Counted from the stretch's first letter, positions 8,260-14,777 are shown. The stretch is 14,777 nucleotides of DNA from Gracilaria caudata (GCA_030374735.1 JASCIV010000669.1:1-14777); one strand, 5' to 3'. Notes: generated from the letters alone by a model not told the origin. A program made the numbers and translations.

Positions 8260-9264
8260 ATGAAACAGAACGCTGAACTCCCTGTAATTGACATCAGCGC
8301 ACTTTTTAGTGAATCGACTGAAAAGCTATCTGTGCAAGAAGCAATTGGTGAACAGCTTAAGAGCGCATTCGAGCAAACTGGTTTAGCATACTTGCACTTC
8401 AGTGGAGAGACTCAAGGTCTATTTCAAAGAGCCATTGCTCCTGCCATTCAATCTCTTCAAGCATTCTTCCGGGAGCCAGCTTCCTCGAAAAACCTTACAG
8501 TTCGCAAAGATTTGCCGCCCGGCGTTAGTCGTGGATATCTAGCACCTGCAGCTGAGTCTGGTTCAGATGCATTGGAATGGAAAGAGGGTTACAGCTGGTC
8601 TTGTGAATGGCAAAATGGTGAAAAGCCATCAAACTGCTTCGAGGCATACAATATTTGGCCGCCAAACAGTTCTGGTATGCGAGAAAACCTAACTCAAGCA
8701 TTTGAATTCATGCACGGAGTCACGAAACTCCTGAGTCGAACGATTGCTAAAGTCCTGGACAACCCCTCACTACCCAATCTTGAGTCTCTGTGCGATGGTG
8801 GGAAGTCTTTGTCACTGATGCGAGCTTTTCACTACTTTGAACAAGAAGTCAGTCGAAACGCTACCGGATCTAGCTCTCACACGGATTGGGGATTCATGAC
8901 TTTGGTAGCCCAGGAAGTCGGAACGGAGAGCGCTTTACAAGTATATCTTGGTGGCATTTGGAAAGACATTCCACCCATCCCAAACACACTTGTCGTCAAC
9001 TGTTCTGACTTTCTATCGTTGCTTACAAGGGGGCGCTTACGCAGTCCGTTGCACAGAGTCGAACTGACTAGCACAGAACGAACAAGCTTGGTATTCTTTC
9101 AGTATCCAGGTTACAATACCCCTATGCCAGAAGAATGCTATGTTGAGGGCTTGAGTTTACTCAGAGATCAGAGCGCCGGCGGAAATGGAAGAATCCTTCC
9201 CACGAAAAACAAGTGCTTCGGGGATTTTATCACTGAGAAGTGGGCACAAGTCAGTCGGATGTAG
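8260..9264 (+). CDS. 2-oxoglutarate/Fe(II)-dependent dioxygenase, isopenicillin-N-synthase-like
   Basis: Intronless frame of 334 residues from ATG at 8260, the first ATG in the frame; the codon at 8227 is TTG. The N-terminus LPVIDISALF matches the DIOX_N start of plant and fungal oxygenases. The C-terminal jelly-roll has HTDWGFMTLV with iron ligands His207 and Asp209, the third ligand His265 in SPLHRV, and Arg274-x-Ser276 (RTS) for 2-oxoglutarate binding. All expected catalytic residues are present and the length is normal for the family. These enzymes couple decarboxylation of 2-oxoglutarate to oxidation of a small molecule such as a hormone, flavonoid, amino-acid derivative or tripeptide. 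The substrate cannot be told from sequence. There is no signal or transit peptide, so it is probably cytosolic. Its last 14 bases overlap the end of the opposite-strand gene. Confidence 0.92.
   Translation: MKQNAELPVIDISALFSESTEKLSVQEAIGEQLKSAFEQTGLAYLHFSGETQGLFQRAIAPAIQSLQAFFREPASSKNLTVRKDLPPGVSRGYLAPAAESGSDALEWKEGYSWSCEWQNGEKPSNCFEAYNIWPPNSSGMRENLTQAFEFMHGVTKLLSRTIAKVLDNPSLPNLESLCDGGKSLSLMRAFHYFEQEVSRNATGSSSHTDWGFMTLVAQEVGTESALQVYLGGIWKDIPPIPNTLVVNCSDFLSLLTRGRLRSPLHRVELTSTERTSLVFFQYPGYNTPMPEECYVEGLSLLRDQSAGGNGRILPTKNKCFGDFITEKWAQVSRM
9251..9264. other. Tail-to-tail coding overlap
   Basis: The stop codon of the plus-strand dioxygenase (9262-9264) lies 14 bases inside the end of the minus-strand membrane-protein frame, whose stop is at 9251-9253. 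Mature transcripts must overlap further through their 3' UTRs. If the minus-strand gene has an additional intron or an earlier stop, the coding overlap would vanish. Confidence 0.5.
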
Positions 9265-10269
9265 AGATTTTGGGGAAGGGAGCCCGTAAAGGAACGACCG
9301 TAAGCCATCTTGCAGTTCGCCGCGACAGAATGCACATGAAGCACGGAGGGTTCGGGATGTTCTCGTTCTTCCGCAACTTTTGTATTCGCCGCGACAACTT
9401 GCGTAAGACACGCCAGCGCCAAACAAAATTGGCAAGAACCCCGGGGAGATGTTGGAACGAGATTTGTAAGCTTTCGCGAACGGATATGACCTCAAGTTTC
9501 AAATCTGGTATTTCCGATAGACGTTTTTCCCAGGCTGACTTGTACGACACTGTGATTCTTTCTCCGACTTCTAGAATGACGCCTTCGTATGCAACTGCAG
9601 GTTTTGCCAATGGGTGCGGCGGGGCGGGGTAAAAGCCAATAAGCTCTCCCCTCACGACTTTGTTCTTGCCGAGACGATGTGGGATGTCCTCTTGTACTCC
9701 GCGCGTGTGTGCGATTTCTCCAACTTGCAGCATGGTCGGTGTGAATTTTGGATGAGCATCACGAACGGGAACGAGGGCTACTAAGATACTTGCAAGACCT
9801 TCTCTGTTGACCAAGACTGGAGCAAAAGTTCCAATCTTTGCTAGGAAGTTTGCAAAGAGAAGCATCAAGGCTAGGATTACTGCCTTTGTCAAAACATCGA
9901 GGTATATAACAACCCATTTCTCCATAATGTTGAAGGTTGCTTGTTCTATCCCGCTCGTTAATTATGTTGGTATTTCGAATGCTCCTTAATCGAAGATGGA
10001 TGATTAGATTTGCCCCCCGGTATTCACTCACAGAAAAGCTCGTCCCGAGAGATTTGATGGGGCATGTATGTAGTCGTTGAGTTCGTCTGCGAGTGTTCCG
10101 GTGTTCTGCGGCAGAACTCTACACTCAGAATCTGTGCCTCCAGTCGTGGAACATGAGAAGGGTCATAGCCAACAAGAGCAAAGACAACCGATCGCGTAGT
10201 CTTCAGCAGGGTGCCAACAACAAAAGGACCTGAGATAAAACGAAGAAATGTAAAATGGCGGGTGATCAT
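9251..10269 (-). CDS. Unidentified single-pass membrane protein, spliced; 5' end uncertain
   Basis: Exons 10269-10032 and 9939-9251 join to 308 residues. The intron 9940-10031 (92 bases) has a strong donor GTGAGT and acceptor ACAAG, and restores Ser80. A hydrophobic helix follows at about residues 95-112 (AVILALMLLFANFL). The C-terminal part is soluble-looking with a basic amphipathic stretch, WRWRVLRKLSRRIQKLRK. I recognise no domain; GIDE/MUL1-like or SURF1-like topology came to mind but no signature is present. The start is uncertain. The first in-frame ATG (10267-10269) sits at the tip of a hairpin. Alternatively, intron 10230-10317 (GTACGA...TATCTCAG) joins an upstream frame ending at 10318 in correct phase to GPFVVGTLLK; that upstream frame has no ATG back to its stop, so a further 5' exon would be required. 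The end overlaps the dioxygenase gene. Confidence 0.55.
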
Positions 10270-10317
10270 GATGATCACCCGCCATTTCACATTTCGTGGA
10301 ACTTTCGAAGTTCGTAC
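10230..10317 (-). other. Candidate 88-base intron largely made of a hairpin
   Basis: On the minus strand the donor is ATTGCG|GTACGA and the acceptor TTTTATCTCAG|GTCC. Removing it joins an upstream frame (..RCRDHC) to GPFVVGTLLK in the correct phase (1), and 55 of its 88 bases are the inverted repeat 10243-10297. Read unspliced, the stretch is also open (KWRVIIMITRHFTF), so retention cannot be excluded. Confidence 0.45.
10243..10297. repeat. Near-perfect hairpin, 27-bp arms, 1-base centre
   Basis: Arms 10243-10269 and 10271-10297 are reverse complements with two mismatches (pairs 10244/10296 and 10252/10288). The inner 17 pairs are perfect, with GGTGATCAT facing ATGATCACC around G10270. It lies near the 5' end of the membrane-protein gene, either inside its candidate intron or carrying its first in-frame ATG at the tip. 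A one-base centre is too tight for a natural stem-loop tip, so the RNA would open a few pairs; as DNA it is a cruciform-capable palindrome. Confidence 0.9.
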
Positions 10318-10430
10318 CGCAATGATCGCGGCACCGGTTAAAGGGCAGTCTCGCACAGTCACGAGACTCCTTGAAGTGCCTTTTCCACGATGCAAAAGGA
10401 GTGTTTACGAATTCGTCGCAATTGCGAGAA

Positions 10431-10496
10431 TAGAAACTATTTTGTGAAAAGCTAAAGCTATTTAGAAACTATTTTGTGAAAAGCTAAAGCTATTTA
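10431..10496. repeat. 32-bp tandem direct duplication
   Basis: The 32-base unit at 10431-10462, starting TAGAAACTATTTTGTGAAAA, is repeated exactly at 10463-10494, followed by two more bases of the unit. The unit contains an internal AGCTAAAGCT near-palindrome. Exact identity suggests a recent duplication. On the minus strand each copy places a stop codon in one or more of the frames leading into the membrane-protein gene. Confidence 0.92.
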
Positions 10497-10547
10497 CAAA
10501 AGGAGCTTCTTTCGTTGATTCAATCCCAAACAGTGGAACCAAAGTGT

Positions 10548-10592
10548 GTCACGCAGAAAAAATCACTAGTGTAGTGATTCTTTCTGCGTGAC
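10548..10592. repeat. Second hairpin, 21-bp arms, 3-base loop
   Basis: Arms 10548-10568 and 10572-10592 (GTCACGCAGAAAAAATCACTA and its complement) pair with a single mismatch around the loop GTG. It is not related in sequence to the hairpin at 10243-10297. It is followed by a short direct repeat, ACATCAGT at 10591-10598 and again at 10600-10607. It is in the divergent intergenic region and could be a foldback element, a small-RNA precursor or a cruciform. Confidence 0.9.
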
Positions 10593-10688
10593 ATCAGTAC
10601 ATCAGTAGATTACTGACTCCAGCACTTGGTGTCCAGCTCACCAAAATGCAGTTTTATTCTGCCGGCGCACGTTGTTGCGTTTGCTTCT

Positions 10689-10718
10689 GCGCTCCAAGGG
10701 AGCGCACCCAGGGTGCGC
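10689..10718. repeat. Two overlapping small hairpins
   Basis: GCGCTCC (10689-10695) pairs with GGAGCGC (10699-10705) around AAG. GCGCACCC (10702-10709) pairs with GGGTGCGC (10711-10718) around A. They share the bases GCGC at 10702-10705, so only one can fully form at a time. They lie about 180 bases before the start of the plus-strand gene at 10897. Confidence 0.7.
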
Positions 10719-10871
10719 AAGGGTTCAACTCTCCTCCTTCCACTCTTTCCTTTCGTCGTGGCTCTTCCCACCACCTCTTTCGACACGACGCAACACTCTT
10801 CCCTTTACGCCTTTCTCACAATTGAGTACTGCTTCCTCGGTAGCCAAATAAGGCAGCATTTCCGCAAGTTG

Positions 10872-10879
10872 TGACGTCA
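10872..10879. promoter_or_regulatory. TGACGTCA palindrome just upstream of a start codon
   Basis: A perfect bZIP/CRE-type TGACGTCA lies 17 bases before the ATG at 10897. It is within TGACGTCAAT, which also occurs at 6371-6380. Close placement would require a very short 5' UTR, or action on the divergent gene. Confidence 0.35.
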
Positions 10880-10896
10880 ATCACATTTTGAGACCC

Positions 10897-12330
10897 ATGA
10901 CGTCCTCTCCGTCTACACCCACAAACATTGCGTCCGTCGCAAGAGACACCGACATGCACAAGGCCTACGTGTTTTTGTGCTCTCAATGTGTCGAAACGTT
11001 GCGAGAAATGCACAAGTTTTGGGATGTATCCCAGCATTTTAAGCACACCGCGTCTGGAAAAGCTGTTCTCATTGCGCAACTAATGATATTTGTTTACGAT
11101 AATTGCGTTGTGAAAGCACTATCGACGATTGAGGCTGTACTGGAAGGGAAACCCTGGAACTATCCTACTTTTAAAAAAAATAGGGCACTCGTGTATCGAA
11201 ATCCGCCACTGCCAGTGATACCAGCATTGCGCGATATTGCGACTTGCGCGCCTTCCGAAACGGCTGAGAAGATCAAGCGGTTTCCTGAACTTGTTGCCCG
11301 CGGGAGGAGCTCTTGTGCTCGTTCTAAAAGAAAGGCTGAAAGCCCTGCAAAGAGCAGAGACACTCCCACGAAAAAGAGCCGTTTTTCGAAATCGACGGCT
11401 TTGGACATGACTGGAGTACAAGAATTGACGTCAAAAAAGAAGCAAGCAAAGCAGAAGCCTTTCTCTCTTTCTGAGTTTACGAGATTGATGCTCCTGATTC
11501 GGGATGATCCGGAATGCCGTCCTGCGTATCTCCGAGCGTCACAGACAATTTCGAGGCGCTCTGATCTAGACAAAAAAAAGAAGCCGGTTGATGAATGGGT
11601 GAATGTAATTGAGAAAAGGTATAACGATGCAACGTTGCGTCCACGTCAGGCTTTAGAATATTTGTTCGATGAACCGAACACTCCGGAAGATTCTCCTATC
11701 CAATATCGTCCTGGTGCGTACTTGCGTTCGGTTAGTAATGGTTTTCGCACACTTTCGTCCTTACCGTTTGCTAATTTCCGACGAAGTGGCCAGAACAATC
11801 CTAATTTTAAGGAGTTTATGGAGACGGATAAGAGCAAGAAATGCTACACTCTTTCGGAGCGTGACAGAAAGAGAGTTATTGTAGGTGCGGTTGTTTTTGG
11901 GCTGGGTACTGATAACGAGGATGTGGAGATTCTTAATGCCGCAGCGAGGACGATTGATTACAGTGGAAACTTTGGGCATGAAGGTGGAGCTGGAAGGTTT
12001 GATATGGGGTCGCAAGGAGGAATATCTGGTACGAAGTCCACGTCGAAAAAGCGCTCTTCAGGGGATTTTCAGGAGGCTGGGAGGAAGTTCTTTGAGTCGG
12101 CAAGCAGCTACTTCGTGGCAGAGGAAAAAGACAGGGGAAGGGACGACGAGATTGAGGAACAGAACGTCAAGAATGCGAGAGCGTCTTCGAAGTTGACTCG
12201 AATTGGAAACAGAAGAAAATTGCTGGACGAGCTCGCTGTAGCGAAGGCAAAAGTTGAAGAAGGAGTCGAGAAAGAGGAGTGGGAGCAGCAGGTAGTTCTG
12301 ATCAAACAGGCGCTGAAGGATTGTGCTTGA
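10897..12330 (+). CDS. Unidentified nuclear-looking protein, possibly with a Myb/SANT-like region and C-terminal coiled coil
   Basis: Frame of 477 residues from ATG 10897; the frame is open slightly upstream but only from a TTG. Residues 1-85 form a helical, Cys- and hydrophobic-containing N-terminal region. Residues 140-185 are basic with a bipartite nuclear localisation pattern (KRK...KKSR). Residues 186-350 look like an ordered domain. It opens with FSLSEFTRLMLLIRDDPECR, then DEWVNVIEKRYND, then FRRSGQNNPNFKEFM. This resembles Myb/SANT-like DNA-binding proteins that occur as expanded families in algae and other protists, though that match is from memory of the pattern and weak. The last 80 residues are charged and heptad-like, a probable coiled coil. 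The annotated stop gives KQALKDCA. An alternative spliced end using 12416-12682 is recorded separately. I do not assign a function. Confidence 0.8.
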   Translation: MTSSPSTPTNIASVARDTDMHKAYVFLCSQCVETLREMHKFWDVSQHFKHTASGKAVLIAQLMIFVYDNCVVKALSTIEAVLEGKPWNYPTFKKNRALVYRNPPLPVIPALRDIATCAPSETAEKIKRFPELVARGRSSCARSKRKAESPAKSRDTPTKKSRFSKSTALDMTGVQELTSKKKQAKQKPFSLSEFTRLMLLIRDDPECRPAYLRASQTISRRSDLDKKKKPVDEWVNVIEKRYNDATLRPRQALEYLFDEPNTPEDSPIQYRPGAYLRSVSNGFRTLSSLPFANFRRSGQNNPNFKEFMETDKSKKCYTLSERDRKRVIVGAVVFGLGTDNEDVEILNAAARTIDYSGNFGHEGGAGRFDMGSQGGISGTKSTSKKRSSGDFQEAGRKFFESASSYFVAEEKDRGRDDEIEEQNVKNARASSKLTRIGNRRKLLDELAVAKAKVEEGVEKEEWEQQVVLIKQALKDCA

Positions 12331-12415
12331 TGGTGCATTGAAGTGTTTTATCTATTGTTGGAAGCCAGCTACCTGCAATGTTTCTGCAAGAAGCGGCATC
12401 CTTGGGTCTGAGCAG

Positions 12416-12682
12416 GTGAAAAGCGACGAGCTTCTTTTTCGCTTGGTCTGCCAAACGAATGGGGGTCGGGTGAAGGAGGGCTTGTCAGAACGTCTTGAAC
12501 GGCGAGTAGATAGTGGTTCGTGCTTGGCGTCTTTTCTTGACTTGGCCCTTAAGGGTAGCATCGGGACTCTGATAGACCAACATATTTCGAGCAGAGTAAA
12601 AAACGCATTGAGCACCAAACTGCTTTGGGTCTACCAGAACGCCACAGCACTAGAGAGAATTCAAAAACTGAGCATTGACTGA
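12416..12682 (+). other. Possible alternative last exon of the gene at 10897
   Basis: Splicing from GTAGTT at 12292 to GGTCTGAGCAG ending at 12415 (124-base intron) keeps frame (phase 0). It replaces the last 12 residues with 88 new ones beginning VKSDELLFRLVCQ and ending at TGA 12680-12682, giving 553 residues in all. The added stretch has no ATG and could not be translated alone, yet it looks protein-like, with amphipathic helices (for example LASFLDLALKGSIGTLIDQH). The donor is not a strong consensus. If not spliced, this is 3' UTR. Confidence 0.4.
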
Positions 12683-12962
12683 CGAAACGGTAATATCCCT
12701 AGTAGAGAATGCTATTGTTTCGCTTACTGACTGACTTTCTTGAACACGAGCGAAGCTCAGTGATTCTCATCAAAACACATAACGGGAAGAATTGGCCTGC
12801 ATAAAGTTTAATAGACTGTTAGTTCTGATAGTAAGGCACGACTACGATACGGGTTCATGTTTGGTAGCGGGTAACCCAGAAAAGGGATTCCTTCGAAAAC
12901 CCATGCAATCTAACCCTATTCGACGACGAAGCAAGCATGCCTTTCCTTGCTTGACAGGCAGG
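12683..12962. other. Convergent intergenic spacer, nothing identified
   Basis: This lies between the plus-strand gene or its possible last exon and the stop codon of the FIST gene, so it holds both 3' UTRs. I see only short overlapping frames with no motif and no repeats beyond 6-8 bp. Confidence 0.5.
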
Positions 12963-14546
12963 TTACTTCTCCGGGGTTTCATCGAGATCAGCGCCTGAGG
13001 TGGAAGGACTATCAACAGGTTCCGCCGGTGAGATACCACTTCTTCTTCGAACAAAGGCGATAAGGTTTGCTGCATGATGAACTACAGAGGGCATATTCTT
13101 GTTACCTGCACCGGATTTGCAGGGACCAATCTGTCCCCCAGCCAAGCATCCAGTTATAGGTACCCTTGTCGCAAACTCTGTTAGGTTCTTCGTTTCCATG
13201 CGTGGCTCACGGAAGAGAGCTCGGCCACGACCATTGTCAACGAACACCATCGCTCCAAAAGGCGGATTGCTATACCCGACTAAAGAATTGGCCAGTTCTG
13301 CACGCTTATACCTTTGTATGTTGGCGTCCAGCGCTTTTTCCGCGGCTTCCGCTTCTTGCAAAACGAAACGAATGCGTTGACCAGGACGGATGTTGCGGGC
13401 GACAGAAATACCCCCACCATCCATATCAACTCCTCTCACGTGTCGAATAAGGTAAGCTTCGGAGTCGGAATCTGAGTTGGCAACAGATTCGATGGCAATT
13501 CCCACATGCAGTTGATCTTGCATGAGAACCTTTTCTTGTGGTGTTGCGTAGGATATGATGCTCTTCAAATGCGACATTGCTGACATGAGGGTGGATGGGC
13601 GTCCAACCAACTCCATCTCGCGAACAATGCCATTGGAAACTTTGCGCACTTCATACGTAGGTCCAATGGAACGACAGCCAGATGAAACAAGGCAGTCTAG
13701 CTCAATATCACCCGTTAATGCGATTCCTACCAAACCCGAGTCTCTCAAGGACGAAGAGTGTGGCGAAAGCACATCTGTGGGCAATGTGCAAAACATGTGT
13801 CCCTGGGCAAAAGCCACAGCAGCAGAAGCTAAGGAACCAACTACGCAGCTGCCAGGATACGCAAATTCTACGCCAGACAGAAAAGTATCGAGCTCTCCCC
13901 TTTCAGCGAAGCTCGGATCTGAGAGCACTATAAACGCTGGGGGATGGTTCGTGTCGTCTGGATTAGATACAAGGCGCCTCCACTCGCTCTGTCTGGCGTC
14001 CGGATTCGGCAAATCATCCGGCATCACGTGGAATGTTATCTTCATTTTGGGAAGGCGGGCCAGTGTAATCGAAACCGAAGGTACGTCCTGCAACTCAACA
14101 ACATCGCTCAAGGGGCCACTGCCGATAACGCAGTCGGAAGTGCATCCAAGAACTGCCTTCAGCTCTGGCACCAAGGCGCGAAGGCGGGGCACCACCAAGT
14201 CGAGCGAGTCGCGACCGGACGGACCGATGTTCGATAGGCTGTAGCGCACCGAAACGAAGACAAAGGCCACATGAGGAGGTCCTCCGGGGCCAAGCTTTGA
14301 AAGGGCACGTGAAGCAGCTTCAGTTAAGGCGGAGCTCAACGTGGGGGCGGACGACGCCGCTGTGGAGAACGCAAGCTGCGGTGCTACCTCGTCCTTGGGC
14401 GGGACCGGGTTCTGCTGCGCTGTACAGAGCGGACGCTGACGGCGGGGAGCACGGGCCACTCGCCGCGGGAGACGGCAGCGCAAGGAGGGCGGCGTGCATT
14501 TCACTCGAGTGAGGGTGGGCGTACGTGGAACGAAAGCTGCAGACAT
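12963..14546 (-). CDS. FIST-domain (FIST_N + FIST_C) protein, probably plastid-targeted
   Basis: Intronless frame of 527 residues from ATG 14544-14546. Residues 1-55 are Arg/Ser/Thr/Pro-rich with almost no acidic residues, and Phe5 in MSAAFVP resembles rhodophyte and glaucophyte plastid transit peptides. FIST_N runs from about 92 (VAFVFVSVRYS) through AVLGCTSDCVIG and PGSCVVGSLASAAVAF to GIALTGDIELDCLVSSGCR and GPTYEV. FIST_C runs from about 350 to 500 and contains GAMVFVDNGRGRALF and the diagnostic VPITGCLAGGQIGP followed by HHAANLIAFVRRR. The C-terminal 25 residues are Ser/Pro/Asp-rich and disordered. FIST domains are thought to sense small ligands such as amino acids; in bacteria they are often fused to signalling modules, in some eukaryotes to F-boxes. 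Here no output domain is present, so it may act as a stand-alone sensor or binding protein in the plastid stroma. Domain identity is strong; targeting and role are inference. Confidence 0.88.
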   Translation of the reverse strand: MSAAFVPRTPTLTRVKCTPPSLRCRLPRRVARAPRRQRPLCTAQQNPVPPKDEVAPQLAFSTAASSAPTLSSALTEAASRALSKLGPGGPPHVAFVFVSVRYSLSNIGPSGRDSLDLVVPRLRALVPELKAVLGCTSDCVIGSGPLSDVVELQDVPSVSITLARLPKMKITFHVMPDDLPNPDARQSEWRRLVSNPDDTNHPPAFIVLSDPSFAERGELDTFLSGVEFAYPGSCVVGSLASAAVAFAQGHMFCTLPTDVLSPHSSSLRDSGLVGIALTGDIELDCLVSSGCRSIGPTYEVRKVSNGIVREMELVGRPSTLMSAMSHLKSIISYATPQEKVLMQDQLHVGIAIESVANSDSDSEAYLIRHVRGVDMDGGGISVARNIRPGQRIRFVLQEAEAAEKALDANIQRYKRAELANSLVGYSNPPFGAMVFVDNGRGRALFREPRMETKNLTEFATRVPITGCLAGGQIGPCKSGAGNKNMPSVVHHAANLIAFVRRRSGISPAEPVDSPSTSGADLDETPEK

Positions 14547-14777
14547 GGTTTCAAACGGGAAGCGGGCGGTGAGCAGGTGGCGAACGTCGGACGGTCAAAT
14601 GGTACGGAAGACGACGTGACTGGTCTGCGCGAGCGCAAAGCGATCACGCGGAGAGAGCTGCGACGCTATCTGCATCTGCGCGTCAGCGCTGAGTTCCGCG
14701 CACGAAAGAGACGTAGAAGGCATGACAGGCGCGCGCAAGCAACGAACGGCGGGGGCGGCCAGCGGTGGCAGAGGGGG
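14547..14777. promoter_or_regulatory. Upstream region of the FIST gene; GC-rich
   Basis: This segment is GC-rich and lies directly before the FIST start codon, so it should contain its promoter and 5' UTR. A plus-strand ATG at 14722 is open to the window edge (18 codons, MTGARKQRTAG...) and could be the start of a divergent gene, but it is too short to call. Confidence 0.4.

Larger units (their letters stand above)
10270..10896. promoter_or_regulatory. Divergent, inverted-repeat-rich intergenic region
   Basis: This segment separates the start of the minus-strand membrane-protein gene from the plus-strand gene starting at 10897, so it should hold both promoters. It contains the hairpins and the tandem duplication listed separately, plus TGACGTCA at 10872-10879. 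On the minus strand a 44-codon frame runs from ATG at 10859 (MLPYLATEEAVLNCEKG...) to TGA at 10725-10727. It has no motif and could be a 5' exon or chance. Confidence 0.4.

Noticed and set aside
9240..9632. 130-codon plus-strand frame following the dioxygenase
   Set aside because: It overlaps the better-supported minus-strand membrane-protein exon, lacks a motif, and has an out-of-frame-like composition.
10024..10395. Start of the membrane-protein gene at 10395
   Set aside because: The codon there is TTG. The first in-frame ATG is at 10267-10269, or the real start is in an upstream exon.
10243..10592. CRISPR array
   Set aside because: The repeats are hairpins of different sequence and one tandem pair, without regular spacers or cas genes, and the genome is eukaryotic.
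10715..10740. tRNA T-arm-like GGGTTCAACTC
   Set aside because: No pairing T-stem and no other cloverleaf arms around it.
12323..12682. 119-codon plus-strand frame as an independent gene
   Set aside because: It begins with GTG and contains no ATG, so it cannot be an independent eukaryotic CDS. Kept only as a possible spliced last exon.

Overview
The window reads as nuclear DNA of a eukaryotic alga, most likely a red alga. Genes lie on both strands, are separated by several hundred bases, and are intron-poor; the few introns have GT...AG ends and, in two cases, a CTAAC-type branch site. There are no operons or Shine-Dalgarno sites. The best lineage clue is the FIST-domain protein at 12963-14546. 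Its N-terminus is acid-poor, rich in Arg/Pro/Thr, and carries an early Phe in the context MSAAFVP, as in rhodophyte and glaucophyte plastid transit peptides. The kinase at 2313-5084 also looks like a plant-type MAP kinase kinase. The exact genus cannot be named from the sequence alone.

Layout. 1-986 (+): 3' end of a basic, Pro/Ser-rich, probably nuclear protein. 987-2312: no supportable gene. 2313-5084 (-): MAPKK-like kinase with a disordered extension of about 600 residues. 5085-5681: divergent intergenic region. 5682-6160 (+): a two-exon, 85-residue LYR-motif mitochondrial protein that is missed if only uninterrupted ORFs are considered. 6161-6645: convergent spacer. 6646-7544 (-): two-exon nuclear or nucleolar-looking basic protein. 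7545-8259: unresolved open frames on the minus strand. 8260-9264 (+): 2-oxoglutarate/Fe(II) dioxygenase of the isopenicillin-N-synthase-like type. 9251-10269 (-): unidentified membrane protein with one or two introns, overlapping the oxygenase tail-to-tail. 10243-10718: a cluster of hairpins and a 32-bp tandem duplication. 10897-12330 (+): unidentified nuclear-looking protein with a possible alternative last exon at 12416-12682. 12683-12962: nothing seen. 12963-14546 (-): FIST-domain plastid protein. 14547-14777: its upstream region.

The genes do not form one pathway; they look like ordinary neighbours in a compact algal genome (signalling, mitochondrial assembly, oxidation, plastid ligand sensing, nuclear proteins). 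I found no convincing new multi-gene system. The most interesting items are the inverted-repeat cluster at 10243-10718, where a near-perfect hairpin either fills an intron or holds a start codon in its tip, the hidden LYR gene, the MAPKK with a far-upstream docking motif, and the unresolved coding signal at 7545-8145.
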